Shown here: piece by piece, positions 1 to 8,484 of the stretch
Numbering within the stretch: position 1 is the stretch's first letter
Layout: each line of letters starts with the position of its first letter
From: Myxococcales bacterium
Lineage (GTDB): Bacteria; Myxococcota; UBA727; VGSZ01
Reading direction: 5' to 3'
Length of the DNA stretch: 64,000 nucleotides
Assembly: GCA_023248635.1 (NCBI GenBank)
Contig: JAHFED010000005.1
Coordinates: forward strand, 62,001-126,000
Position numbers and translations under genes: made by a program
The notes under the pieces: model-generated
The model's database searches: none
What the model saw: the letters and a program-made list of their open reading frames with translations, nothing else
What the model was told of the DNA's origin: nothing

Positions 1-1079
1 TGCAGGCTCTCGATGGCGGCGTGGATGCGGGCTTTGTTCCCCTTGATCATCGTCGACGCCAGCGCGAGGCGGGTCTCGCCGGCGTAGGTGGTGATGGCCA
101 CGCTGTCGTCGTCGCGGAGCTCGTCCACCAACAGGTGCAGGGCATCGCGCGCCAGCGGGAGCTTGTCGGCGGCGTCCATGGAGCCAGAGACGTCGGCGAG
201 GAACACCAGGCTCGTCGGACCGCGCTCCGCTTTGGACACGCGCTTGCCCTGCAAGGCGATGCGCACGAGGTGGGTGTTCTTGGCGATGGGCGAGGGCGCC
301 CCCTGCACCAGCACCGAGAAGGGCACCGACGACGTCTTGGCTGGTCCTTCATAGGAGTAGTGCATGGCGTTGACCCACTCCTCGACGCGGACGGCGCCTT
401 CGGGAGGCACCTGCCCCTGGCGCAAGAAGCGGCGCGCAAAGGTGAAGGAGCCCGTGTCGACGTCGATGGCGAAGGTGGACCGGGCGTCTGTCACCGTGTC
501 GATGAAGGGATTGGTGCCAGCGTGCACGAAGGTCCCGCCCGTCGCAGCGGGGTCGGGCCTCAGGTCGGGGGAAGAGTCCGATGTCGTCGTGGGAGCCTTG
601 GTGGCCGATGTGCTCGCCGTTGCCTTGCGCTTTTCGCTGAGCTCCTCCTTCGCTTGGGCACGCGCGCTTTCGATCGCGAATTCTCTGCCCTCTGTTTTTG
701 ACCCGACTTTCCCTGCGCCCAGCGAGCCCAGACCGACGCCGCTGCCGACGCCGGCGCTGCCGCCCACGCTCAGGAGGCCGCTGTCCCCCAGACCCAGCGG
801 GCCCTCGGCGCCATGGACGCGTTTGGCCGCGTCCTGTCGGAGCTCCACGGGCGGCGCTGCGGGGACTGGGACCTCAGCGGCGACGGCGGGTGCGGACTCG
901 CCCGCCGCGGGCGAAGGCTTGCTGGCCTCAGGGGCCACCCGGGGCGCAGCGTCGTTGCCGCCGTCATCGCGGGGCGCGGCTGGGGCACTTTCGATGTTGG
1001 CGCCGGCGCAGGAAACGAGGCCGGCGGCGCAGATCAGGGCGACGGCAGTCAGGATGTGGAGACCAGGGCGGCGGAGCAT
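1..1079 (-). CDS. von Willebrand factor A domain lipoprotein (YfbK-like), 3' end outside window
   Basis: The reading frame is open from an ATG at 1079 down to the window edge, so the protein is cut at its C-terminus. It begins with a signal peptide ending in the lipobox LVSC, followed by a Pro/Ala- and Gly-rich low-complexity linker. Then comes the segment NPFIDTVTDARSTFAIDVDT, typical of the N-terminal domain found in YfbK-type vWA proteins, and further on a vWA MIDAS-like motif (FLADVSGSMDAADKL, the DxSGS signature). About 359 codons are visible. The role of the family is not settled; vWA domains bind partners through a metal ion. It is divergent from the lytic transglycosylase gene. The family call is firm; the function is not known. 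Confidence 0.88.
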   Translation of the reverse strand, partial: MLRRPGLHILTAVALICAAGLVSCAGANIESAPAAPRDDGGNDAAPRVAPEASKPSPAAGESAPAVAAEVPVPAAPPVELRQDAAKRVHGAEGPLGLGDSGLLSVGGSAGVGSGVGLGSLGAGKVGSKTEGREFAIESARAQAKEELSEKRKATASTSATKAPTTTSDSSPDLRPDPAATGGTFVHAGTNPFIDTVTDARSTFAIDVDTGSFTFARRFLRQGQVPPEGAVRVEEWVNAMHYSYEGPAKTSSVPFSVLVQGAPSPIAKNTHLVRIALQGKRVSKAERGPTSLVFLADVSGSMDAADKLPLARDALHLLVDELRDDDSVAITTYAGETRLALASTMIKGNKARIHAAIESL

Positions 1080-1219
1080 CGGTTCACCTCGGAGGGCTCG
1101 ACAGCGCAGCGGCGGCACAAGTTCTGGGACGCAGCCACACCAACTGCAGCAGGAACGAATGACCCAGGGCCCCGGTCTGTTGCTTGTGCTCCAGATCTGC
1201 GCCGCGCAGGCTCCGCCCG

Positions 1220-3430
1220 ATGATCCCCCTGCTCTTTTCCTTGCTGGCGAGCGCGGTGGTGCCCTTGACTCCCGAACACGCCGATGTGCGCAACGCCCTG
1301 GCCCAGGGCGACGTCGACGGCGCCGCCGCCTTGCTGGCCGCCGATCCGGCCGGAGCCACGGCACCGGGGCTGCTCTTTCGGGTGCGGAACCCCAAGGATC
1401 CAGCAGCCGCCTGCGACGTCGTCAAAGGGCTGCTCGGCTCTGGCCTCGCCGAGGTTGCACGCGTGCATGTGGCGGCCTGCGCTCCCAGCCTCGCCGTCCT
1501 GCGGGCCCTGGCTGCCGGACCCTTTCGCCACGATCCCCGGGCCCTGAGCAGCGCCAACGACTTCGTGCGGCAGAACCTCCTGCTGCCCAGCATCGACGTC
1601 GACGCCGTCCTGGCGGCCGCCCTGGATGCGCCTCTGTCTCTCTCGTTGGCCCCACAACGGCGAGCGGCAGCGGGCGCGCTCCTGACGCTGACGACGCGCG
1701 GAAGCCCCGCCACCCAGGGACCAGCCCGGCTGCGTCTGATCGACGAGCTGCCAGAGCAACCCGAGGCCAAGAGCCTCACCCCGGTCGACGACGACGACCG
1801 CCCCGCGCGCCGGCTGCAGCGGGCTGCCGTGCTCGAGAAGCTGCACAACAACGACGACGTCGTTGCGGCCCTCGCGGATCGTGTGCCCCCGCCAACGCGA
1901 CCCAAGGCCGTCGGCGCCGCTTTGGCAGGCATGCCCTTGTACACAGGATTCAGCGTCGAGCAGGACTGCCAGGCGGCGCTGTTGGTGGGCAAGGCCGAAC
2001 GCAGCTTGCGCCACTACGCCAAAGCCCGCGCCGCCCTGGCCAACGCCACCAAACCCGGGTGCGGCGAGGCGCGCAAGAAGGCCCAATACCTTGAAGCCCG
2101 CGTGGCCAAGGTGCAGGGGGGCGGCGGTGCCGAGAAGCTGTTGGCGAACTTCGTGACGACGTGGGGCACAGATCCCCTCGTCGACGACGTCTTGCTGTGG
2201 CTCTCGGAAGTGCGGCAAGCCAAAGGCGACGGCGACGGCGCCGACAAAGCCCTGCGTGCGATCGTGACCGAGCATCCGGGCGGCGACATGGCCGACGAAG
2301 CCCGCTTCCGCTTGGGCTTGAGGGCCGCGAAGGCGAACAAGACCGCCGAGGCTGTGAAGCTCCTCGACGACGCCGTGCTCGCGCTGCGCGCCGCCGAGCG
2401 TCCCCGCATCGACCTGCTCGATCGCGCTCGCTATTGGAGGGCGCGACTGGGCGTGTTTCCCCAGGTCGAATCCCTTACCCCCCGGCCGTCGTCGAAGGCA
2501 GACAAGGTGTCCTTCGACGCCGACGTCGCTGCCCTGCAGGCCTTCGCTGTGGAGCGGGGGGCCTCGTTCTACGGCTTCGTCGCCCACCAATTGCTGCGCT
2601 CGGTCGACGAGGCGGCCCTATCGTCGACAGCGGCAGGTGAGCCCCGCAGTGCGGCTGCGCTGTCGATGGCGCTGCCGCTGGCCTGGGAAAAAGATCCCCG
2701 CGCGATCTTGGCGCGAGCAGCATTGCAGCAGGGCTTCGACGACGACGCCGCGGTGTTGATCGCTGCCCTCACCGCCGACAGCAGCGACCCAAGCGTCGTC
2801 TTTGCCGGTGCTGCGCTCTTGGTGCAGGCCGGACGCCCCGAGCTTGCCCACCAAAGCGCCCGCAACGCTGGCTTTTCCCAGCTCGATGGACGCCCTGCCG
2901 GCGACGAGCTCGTGCGCTGGAGCCTTGCCTGGCCGCGCGCCCACGCCGCGGCCCTCGACGCGGCCGCCCGCGCCCAGGAGGTGCCGCCGCCCTTGTTGAT
3001 GGGGCTCGCCCGCGAAGAGAGCGCGTTTGCCGCCGACGTCGTCTCCTGGGCCGGTGCGGTGGGCTTGTGCCAGCTGATGGTGCCCACGGCGAAAGACGAA
3101 GCCCTCGCGCTCAAACGGCCGTCGCCCTCGACCAGCGACCTCGTCGACCCCACGCTCAACGCGCTGTTGGGAGCGGCCCACCTGGGACGACGACTGCGGG
3201 GCCTGAGCCATCCCTTGTTGGCCATTGGCGCCTACAACGCCGGCCCCGGCATGGTGGCGACGTGGATGCCACCCAAGGGCCGCAAGCGCCCGCTCGACGC
3301 CTTCGTCGAAGACATCCCCGTCGACGAGACCCGCGGCTACATCAAGAGGGTCACCGGCAGCTGGATCACCTACGCCGTCCTCGACGGCGGCTACGACGAC
3401 ATCGCCTTCGACCTTTGGATCAAGGGCTGA
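1220..3430 (+). CDS. Soluble lytic murein transglycosylase (Slt-type), exported
   Basis: I chose the ATG at 1220 because it gives a signal peptide (MIPLLFSLLASAVV); an in-frame start at 1184 would add an Arg-rich prefix. The 736-residue protein has a long Ala/Leu-rich helical, TPR-like region followed by a C-terminal SLT domain. That domain shows the catalytic Glu in REESAF (about residue 600), GAVGLCQLMVPTA and the YNAGPG motif near residue 675. Such enzymes cleave the MurNAc-GlcNAc bond of peptidoglycan in the periplasm, forming 1,6-anhydro ends. The architecture (superhelical N-terminus plus SLT) and length fit Slt70-like enzymes. It is convergent with the phosphatase gene, with only 4 bp between the stops. 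Confidence 0.9.
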   Translation: MIPLLFSLLASAVVPLTPEHADVRNALAQGDVDGAAALLAADPAGATAPGLLFRVRNPKDPAAACDVVKGLLGSGLAEVARVHVAACAPSLAVLRALAAGPFRHDPRALSSANDFVRQNLLLPSIDVDAVLAAALDAPLSLSLAPQRRAAAGALLTLTTRGSPATQGPARLRLIDELPEQPEAKSLTPVDDDDRPARRLQRAAVLEKLHNNDDVVAALADRVPPPTRPKAVGAALAGMPLYTGFSVEQDCQAALLVGKAERSLRHYAKARAALANATKPGCGEARKKAQYLEARVAKVQGGGGAEKLLANFVTTWGTDPLVDDVLLWLSEVRQAKGDGDGADKALRAIVTEHPGGDMADEARFRLGLRAAKANKTAEAVKLLDDAVLALRAAERPRIDLLDRARYWRARLGVFPQVESLTPRPSSKADKVSFDADVAALQAFAVERGASFYGFVAHQLLRSVDEAALSSTAAGEPRSAAALSMALPLAWEKDPRAILARAALQQGFDDDAAVLIAALTADSSDPSVVFAGAALLVQAGRPELAHQSARNAGFSQLDGRPAGDELVRWSLAWPRAHAAALDAAARAQEVPPPLLMGLAREESAFAADVVSWAGAVGLCQLMVPTAKDEALALKRPSPSTSDLVDPTLNALLGAAHLGRRLRGLSHPLLAIGAYNAGPGMVATWMPPKGRKRPLDAFVEDIPVDETRGYIKRVTGSWITYAVLDGGYDDIAFDLWIKG

Positions 3431-3434
3431 ACAC

Positions 3435-3977
3435 TCAGGCCGTCGGCTCGTCGTCGATGACCCATTTGTCCTGGGCGCGCAAAATGCGCTCCACCAGCTC
3501 GCGCAACACGCCCTCGCCCCCGCGCCGCGCGGTGATCCAATGGGCACAGGCCTCGGCATCGGGCACAGCGTCGGCGGGCACCACGGCAAGCCCAGCCCGG
3601 CGCAAACAGGAGACATCGTTGACGTCGTCGCCGACGTAGCAGCACTGGCTCCACTCACACCCAACCAAGGTGAGGATCGATTGCAGCTCCGCGGCCTTGT
3701 GCACCACGCCCTGGCGAAGGTGGGCGACCTTGAGCTCCGACAGTCGGGACTCGACGTTTTTCGAACGACGTCCGCTGATGGCCACGAGCACCAATCCGGC
3801 GAGGCGCGCGCGCACGATGCCCAGCCCGTCGCGGGCGTGGAAGGCGTGCAGCGCGCAGCCATCGGGCCCATAGAATAAGCGCCCGTCGGTGCAGACGCCG
3901 TCGACGTCGAAGGCCAACACCTTGATCTGGGCGGCGCGAGCGTCGACGTCGGCCACCCTTTCCCTGGCACCGATCAT
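3435..3977 (-). CDS. KdsC-like HAD phosphatase (3-deoxy-D-manno-octulosonate 8-phosphate phosphatase family)
   Basis: A 180-residue HAD-superfamily protein with motif I FDVDGVCTDG near residue 20, the Ser motif AISGRRS, the Lys motif (HKAAEL) and motif IV GDDVNDVSC. Size and motif order match KdsC, a capless tetrameric phosphatase that releases Kdo from Kdo-8-phosphate during lipopolysaccharide core synthesis. The start ATG at 3977 overlaps the stop of the upstream htrA-like gene (ATGA), so the two genes are probably translationally coupled. No kdsA/kdsB or lpt genes lie nearby, so a related sugar phosphatase cannot be excluded. Confidence 0.82.
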   Translation of the reverse strand: MIGARERVADVDARAAQIKVLAFDVDGVCTDGRLFYGPDGCALHAFHARDGLGIVRARLAGLVLVAISGRRSKNVESRLSELKVAHLRQGVVHKAAELQSILTLVGCEWSQCCYVGDDVNDVSCLRRAGLAVVPADAVPDAEACAHWITARRGGEGVLRELVERILRAQDKWVIDDEPTA

Positions 3978-5401
3978 GGCTTCTTCATTACCGCGAAGAT
4001 CGTCGACGATCCCCGACGCAACGAGAGCTTCAAGAGCTCGCCCGCCGGAGTGGCTTTGACGATGGCGGCGAACTCCTCGCCGGTGTTCACGCGCTTGCCA
4101 TTGGCCACGATGACGATGTCGTCGGGGGCGATGCCGGCGAAGAAGGAGACGCTGCCCGGTCGCACTTTGGTGACGCGGGCCCCCTTGAGATCCTTGGGGA
4201 GCTCGAGGCGCACGCGATCGTCGCCGTCGAGGGTGAGGACCGAGACGCCAATGCTCGGATCGGGTGCGCCCTTGGCTTTCTTCAGCTCCAACAACGGCGC
4301 CGCCAGCTTCTGGGCGCTGTTGTCGGGATGACTGCCCAGGATGAGCGGCAGGCTCAGGGGTTTCTTGTCGCGCACCAAGGCCAGGGTGACGGCGGTGTCG
4401 ACGCCGGCGTCGCCTGCGAGCAGGGGCAGCTCGTTGGCCTCGCGCACGGGGTGACCATCGAAGGAAACAATGACGTCGCCGGGGAGCACGCCAGCCTTCT
4501 CCGCCGGACCCCCGCTGACCACCTCGCGCACCAGAGCACCTCGCGTCGATGTGAGGCCCAGCCCGGGAGCGACATCTTGATCGACGGGTTGGATGGAGAC
4601 CCCGATCCACGAGCGCTCGTAGCGACCGTTCTTCTGCAGCGAGGGCAGCATCCTTTTGACCATGTTGATGGGGATCGCGAACCCGATGCCCGATCCGGCG
4701 GCATTCACTGCACTGTTGATTCCGACGACGGATCCATAGATGTCGAGGAGGGGACCGCCGGAATTGCCTGGATTGATCGACGCATCCGTCTGCAAAAAAT
4801 CATACAGCCCCTGGCGACCCGAGGGAGCGATGTCCCGGCGCCCCCGCGCGGACACGATGCCGAGGCTCACCGACTGCTCGAGGCCAAAGGGCGATCCAAT
4901 GGCGACGACGTAATCGCCGACCCTCACGTTGTCGGAATCGGCCAGGGGGATCACCGGCCAATCCGTGCGCTCGGACGTGATCTTGATGAGGGCGACGTCG
5001 GTCTTTTCGTCGGAGCCGACCAGGCTCGCATCGAGCTCGGAGCGGTCGTCGCCGACGAAGACGCTGATGTGGGTGGCGCCTTCGACGACGTGGTGGTTGG
5101 TGAGGGCGTAGCCGTCGCGGGTGATCAAGAACCCCGCCCCCTGCCCGCGCATCAGGTCGTCATCGTCGTCGGGTCCGAGCGGACCCGGCAGCGCCGGATG
5201 ATCGGGCGGCAGGCCTTCGGGCAGATCGCGGCCGGCGAGCTCGGCTGGGCCTTGTCCTTCGGTGAAGACCACCAGCACGGCGGGCTCCATCTTTTCCACC
5301 AGGGGGGCCACGCTCGGCGCGCTCAGGAGCGGTTTCAGCTTCGGATCGGCCTCCGTCCACAACACAGGAGCAGTCGCGACCACGAGAGCAAGGTGCAGCA
5401 T
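3974..5401 (-). CDS. HtrA/DegP-like periplasmic serine protease with two PDZ domains
   Basis: The ATG at 5401 gives a signal peptide (MLHLALVVATAPVL); the frame stays open upstream to 5461 but without a better start. The trypsin-like domain shows a complete triad: His in TNHHVVEG (about 104), Asp in TDVALIKI (about 135) and Ser in NPGNSGGPLLD (about 214). Two PDZ segments follow, one around VLPGDVIVSFDGHPV and a second around IAPDDIVIVANGKRV. The 475-residue length fits DegP/MucD. Such proteases degrade or refold damaged envelope proteins. The stop overlaps the start of the KdsC-like gene. Confidence 0.93.
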   Translation of the reverse strand: MLHLALVVATAPVLWTEADPKLKPLLSAPSVAPLVEKMEPAVLVVFTEGQGPAELAGRDLPEGLPPDHPALPGPLGPDDDDDLMRGQGAGFLITRDGYALTNHHVVEGATHISVFVGDDRSELDASLVGSDEKTDVALIKITSERTDWPVIPLADSDNVRVGDYVVAIGSPFGLEQSVSLGIVSARGRRDIAPSGRQGLYDFLQTDASINPGNSGGPLLDIYGSVVGINSAVNAAGSGIGFAIPINMVKRMLPSLQKNGRYERSWIGVSIQPVDQDVAPGLGLTSTRGALVREVVSGGPAEKAGVLPGDVIVSFDGHPVREANELPLLAGDAGVDTAVTLALVRDKKPLSLPLILGSHPDNSAQKLAAPLLELKKAKGAPDPSIGVSVLTLDGDDRVRLELPKDLKGARVTKVRPGSVSFFAGIAPDDIVIVANGKRVNTGEEFAAIVKATPAGELLKLSLRRGSSTIFAVMKKP

Positions 5402-5525
5402 GAGGTCGTCATAGCAGCCCTGCCGAAAGGCGTCCGGATGCGCCGACGTCGACGAGCCCACGCCGCGTACGAGAATTTGATCCGACTTCGGACCCCCGCT
5501 ACGGTGCGGAAGCAGTGACGACGTA

Positions 5526-5583
5526 CTTCAGGCGGGCAGCGCCTGGAGCGTGGGTCCAGCAGGCGCGCCAGCGCCTGAAGCAT
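5526..5583. repeat. Hairpin region with a C-type TGGC-loop palindrome (copy C4)
   Basis: Non-coding DNA between the divergent htrA-like gene and the 113-aa gene. An outer 9-bp inverted repeat (CTTCAGGCG near 5526 and CGCCTGAAG ending at 5580) encloses the segment. On the minus strand the inner part reads CAGGCGC, loop TGGC, GCGCCTG. This resembles the three C-type hairpins near 45.7, 53.8 and 58.8 kb, with A-T to G-C changes on both sides of the stem. Confidence 0.5.
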
Positions 5584-5623
5584 GAGTACACATCGCCGGT
5601 GGCGGCGGTGCAGTGGAGACGGC

Positions 5624-5965
5624 ATGGCCCGCAAGACGGCGACGACGACGACGACCACCAAGACGACGGCCACCGAGGCCCGCCGCATCCAGAGCCTCGA
5701 GCCCCGGGTCGGACGCCAATTGTCTTCCCTCGAAGAAGCGGTGGTCCGCATGCACCATGGCGTCAGCGTGCGGGCCGAGGGCACCCTGCAGAGCAACGCC
5801 GTCACCGACGAGCTGGCCACGGAGCTGCTCGATCGTGAAGTCGACGCCCACATCGCCACCGGCCGCGCCGACGAGCTGCCCGACGTGCCCCAAGAGAGCA
5901 CCAACGGCAACAAGCCCAAGGGCAACGCCAAGTCACAGAAGCTGGTGGCCGCGCTCAAGAAGTGA
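5624..5965 (+). CDS. Small conserved-looking protein of unknown function (113 aa)
   Basis: The ATG at 5624 follows a GGAG ribosome-binding site; an earlier in-frame ATG at 5582 lies inside the hairpin region and is less likely. The N-terminus is a Thr-rich run (TATTTTTTKTTATEA) made by GACGAC-type trinucleotide repeats. It is followed by a helical, charged segment (LSSLEEAVVRMHHGVSVRAE) and a Lys/Asn-rich tail. There are no signal peptide or membrane segments. The stop overlaps the GTG start of the alpha/beta hydrolase (GTGA), so it heads a coupled three-gene unit. I do not recognise the family. Confidence 0.65.
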   Translation: MARKTATTTTTTKTTATEARRIQSLEPRVGRQLSSLEEAVVRMHHGVSVRAEGTLQSNAVTDELATELLDREVDAHIATGRADELPDVPQESTNGNKPKGNAKSQKLVAALKK

Positions 5966-6993
5966 CGCCGCTGCTGGCCTACGACCTGAACGTCGGATCC
6001 GGAGCTCAATCCCGATCCGACGTCGTCGTTTTCGCCCACGGCATCCTCGGCTCTCGTTCCAACTGGAAGAGCTTCGCGCGCAAGTTCTGCGAGAGCAGCG
6101 GCTGCAGCACCCTCGCCGTCGACCTGCGCAACCACGGCCAATCCCACGGGCTCCCGCCGCCCCACAGCGTGCAGGCCGCCGCCGACGATGTCAGCGCGCT
6201 GTGTGCTTCGCTCGGCCTGCGCCCCGTGGTCGTCGTCGGCCATTCCTGGGGAGGCAAAGCGATGCTGCAGATGGCCCTGGACAACGCAGCCGTCGCCGTC
6301 GCCGTCGTCGTCGACGCGCCCTTCGGCCTGCGTCGCTTTGGTCAAGGGGAGGAGATCGATCGGGTGCTCGACGCCGTCGCTGCCGTCTCCCTGCCGGTCC
6401 CGTCGCGCAAGGCGCTGGTCGACATCTTGGTCGCGCGCGGGCTCTCCCTGCCGCTGGCCCAATGGATGACCACCAACCTGAACGAGCAGCTCCGGTGGAA
6501 ATTCGATCTGGCGGCGATCCCGCCGATGTTGGCCTCCTTCGGATCTCTCGATCTCTGGCCGGCTGTGCTCCGCCACCGGCCATCCCTAGCGGTGCATGTG
6601 GTGCGCGGGGGACGCAGCGATCGCTGGTCCGACGGCGAATTGTCTACCGGTTCATCGCCTGGCGGCGCGGAATTCACCGGCAGCGCTTCGCGTGCCGGTG
6701 AATTGTCTACCGGTTCATCGCCTGGCGGCGAGGAATTCACCGGCAGCGCTTCGCGTGCCGGTGAATTGTCTACCGGTTCATCGCCTGGCGGCGAGGAATT
6801 CACCGGCAGCGCTTCGCGTGCCGGTGAATTGTCCACAGGTTCATCGCCTGGCGGCGATGAATTGCGGCGGCTGCACGAAGCGGTGGGCGCTGGCGTCGTC
6901 GTCGAGCACGTGCTGAAAAAGGCTGCTCACTGGGTGCACACCGACGATCCCGAGGGCCTGCTGGCTGTGCTTCTGGCATCGTTGCCGCCGTGA
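5962..6993 (+). CDS. Alpha/beta hydrolase (YbfF-like) carrying an in-frame palindromic-repeat insertion
   Basis: A GTG start at 5962 overlaps the previous stop. The fold is clear from VVFAHGILGSRSNW (oxyanion loop), GHSWGGKAM (nucleophile elbow Ser) and the C-terminal AAHWVHTDDPEGL, which holds the catalytic His. Between VVRGGRSDRWSDG and LRRLHEAVG, where relatives have a short surface loop, there are three and a half 21-residue repeats of the type ELSTGSSPGGEEFTGSASRAG. The acidic triad residue may lie in the SDRWSD segment just before the insertion. Likely an esterase or other hydrolase; the substrate is unknown. The stop overlaps the GTG of the M14 peptidase gene. Confidence 0.85.
   Translation: MTPLLAYDLNVGSGAQSRSDVVVFAHGILGSRSNWKSFARKFCESSGCSTLAVDLRNHGQSHGLPPPHSVQAAADDVSALCASLGLRPVVVVGHSWGGKAMLQMALDNAAVAVAVVVDAPFGLRRFGQGEEIDRVLDAVAAVSLPVPSRKALVDILVARGLSLPLAQWMTTNLNEQLRWKFDLAAIPPMLASFGSLDLWPAVLRHRPSLAVHVVRGGRSDRWSDGELSTGSSPGGAEFTGSASRAGELSTGSSPGGEEFTGSASRAGELSTGSSPGGEEFTGSASRAGELSTGSSPGGDELRRLHEAVGAGVVVEHVLKKAAHWVHTDDPEGLLAVLLASLPP
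6637..6864 (+). repeat. Tandem array of palindromic elements A and B (63-bp unit) inside a coding region
   Basis: Three full 63-bp units start at 6637, 6700 and 6763, followed by a partial unit from 6826. Each unit contains palindrome A (stem TTCATCGCC / GGCGATGAA, loop TGGC, with small variations) and palindrome B (stem TTCACCGGCA / TGCCGGTGAA around a GCGCTTCGCG loop). Because 63 is divisible by three, the hydrolase frame is kept through every copy. Confidence 0.9.
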
Positions 6994-7946
6994 GCTCGCC
7001 CGATTGGCCCTTGGCCCTGCGCCACTACGGCAGCTGCGACGAGCGCGAAGCTCGCCTCGAGCGCGCCGCGGCCACGGCCGGTGCCAACGTCGTCGAATTC
7101 GGGCGCTCAGTGGAAGATCGCCCGCTGCGAGCCGCGGTGGTGCCGTCGTCGTCGTCGTCGTCGGTTCCGAGCGTGTTGGTCGATGCCAACCTGCACGGCA
7201 TCGAATGGATCGGGGCCCAGTGCGCCCTCGGCATCCTCGATGCCCTCGCCGGCCCCCAAGGACGAGCGCTGAGAGAACGAGCCGTCGTCGTCGTCGCCCC
7301 CTGCCTGAACCCCGATGGAGCCGCCCGCACCGAGCGCCAACGCGGCCACGGCACCCTGAAGGAGCTACGCACCAACGCCCACGGCGTCGACCTCAACCGC
7401 AATTTTCCCCTCCCCCACGGCGCTCAGCCCTTCTTCTTGACGGCGACGGGATCTGCCGATCCTGCAGCGGCCACCTACCGCGGCACCGCAGCCTTCTCCG
7501 AGCCCGAGACGCGCGCCGTCGAAGCCCTGGCCGAGCAACACCACTTTCACGCCGTCTTGTCCTTCCATTCCTTCATGGGAACCCTGATCCCCCCCAAAGT
7601 GACGTCGTCGTCGGAGGCTGCGGTCTATCGCTCGCTCTGCCGCACTTTTCGCAAGGGGCAGACCCATTGGTTTGCGCCCACCTTCATGTGCGCGCCCCTG
7701 GATGTCTTCACCGGCGAGCTCGAGGATCATCTGCACCACGTGCACCACGCCTGGTCGTTGACCGTCGAAGTCTTTCCCTTCTGGCGCTCCCTGGCCCAGC
7801 ACCTGTGGGCGCCGTCGATCTTCCAGCGCTTCAACCCCCAAGATCCCGGCGTCGCCGTCGACGACGCTGTTGCTGGCGGCCTGGCCTGCTTGCTGGCCGC
7901 TCTCGATCGCCCGCGGCCCGCGGCCCTGATAGGTTCGACGTCGTGA
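6990..7946 (+). CDS. M14-family zinc carboxypeptidase-like protein
   Basis: A GTG start at 6990 overlaps the hydrolase stop (GTGA). The 318-residue protein shows the M14 zinc motif HxxE in DANLHGIEWIGA (about residues 70-73), NPDGAART, the substrate-binding motif VDLNRNFPL, the third zinc ligand in LSFHSF, and a Glu in SLTVEVFPFW near the C-terminus as candidate catalytic base. No signal peptide is seen, so it may act in the cytoplasm, as do peptidoglycan-peptide or gamma-D-glutamyl-type carboxypeptidases. A six-Ser run (VVPSSSSSSVPS) comes from a GTC trinucleotide expansion. It is the last gene of the coupled unit. Confidence 0.85.
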   Translation: MSSPDWPLALRHYGSCDEREARLERAAATAGANVVEFGRSVEDRPLRAAVVPSSSSSSVPSVLVDANLHGIEWIGAQCALGILDALAGPQGRALRERAVVVVAPCLNPDGAARTERQRGHGTLKELRTNAHGVDLNRNFPLPHGAQPFFLTATGSADPAAATYRGTAAFSEPETRAVEALAEQHHFHAVLSFHSFMGTLIPPKVTSSSEAAVYRSLCRTFRKGQTHWFAPTFMCAPLDVFTGELEDHLHHVHHAWSLTVEVFPFWRSLAQHLWAPSIFQRFNPQDPGVAVDDAVAGGLACLLAALDRPRPAALIGSTS

Positions 7947-7950
7947 GGGG

Positions 7951-8014
7951 CCGCAGCCAAGCGTTCTGGGGGGGCCACGCGGAGGGGCAACGCTGGGCGG
8001 GGACGAGATCATGA
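7951..8014 (+). repeat. Leader hairpin element E, copy 1
   Basis: A segment of about 64 bp directly before and including the start of the FHA gene. It is about 85% identical, by eye, to 15674-15740, which sits at the same place before the DUF1552 gene. The stem is CCAAGCGTT / AACGCTGGG here. The element carries the purine-rich GGGGACGAG ribosome-binding site and the ATCATGA start context. Confidence 0.7.
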
Positions 8015-8484
8015 GCGACAAACCAGAGAGCACGGGATCGTCGGCGACACCGATGGCGACCACGCCCGGGGAAGAGGCGGCGCCGGCGCCGGCGGAAGAA
8101 AAGACCCAGCCCTTTCGACTGCGGGAGCTGGCGGCCAAGATGGCCCAACGTCGACGGCGCAGCACCGCTGCTGAGCTGACCTTCAAGCGGGGCAAGGGTG
8201 CCGAGGTGCGGGTCCCGCTGGAGCGCAGCGAGACCGTCATCGGCCGCGATCCTATGTGCGACATCGTGCTCGCAGAGAGGGCGGCGTCGGCGCGGCATGC
8301 GCGCATTCGTCGGGGACCGGGGGGCTTCTTCGAGCTGGAAGATCTGGGCAGCACCAACGGCGTCCTCGTTGAAGGCGAGCGCGTCGAGAAGATCACCCTG
8401 CTCGACGGCGACACCTTTCAGATCGGCGACACCCGCTTTGCCATCCTGGTGGCCCCCGTCGTCGGCGAAGAGGGGGGCGCGTGA
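8011..8484 (+). CDS. FHA-domain protein
   Basis: A 157-residue protein. The N-terminal 50 residues are Pro/Ala/Glu-rich and basic (LAAKMAQRRRRS). The rest is an FHA domain: VIGRDPMCDIVL (GR motif), ASARHARI (S/H motif) and LEDLGSTNGVLVEG (N-G pair). FHA domains bind phosphothreonine peptides, so a partner phosphorylated by a Ser/Thr kinase is expected; a Hanks-type kinase with T-x-x-L repeats lies at 45-47 kb. The ATG at 8011 lies at the end of leader element E. The stop overlaps the GTG start of the next gene, a membrane protein, so the two are probably coupled. Confidence 0.9.
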   Translation: MSDKPESTGSSATPMATTPGEEAAPAPAEEKTQPFRLRELAAKMAQRRRRSTAAELTFKRGKGAEVRVPLERSETVIGRDPMCDIVLAERAASARHARIRRGPGGFFELEDLGSTNGVLVEGERVEKITLLDGDTFQIGDTRFAILVAPVVGEEGGA

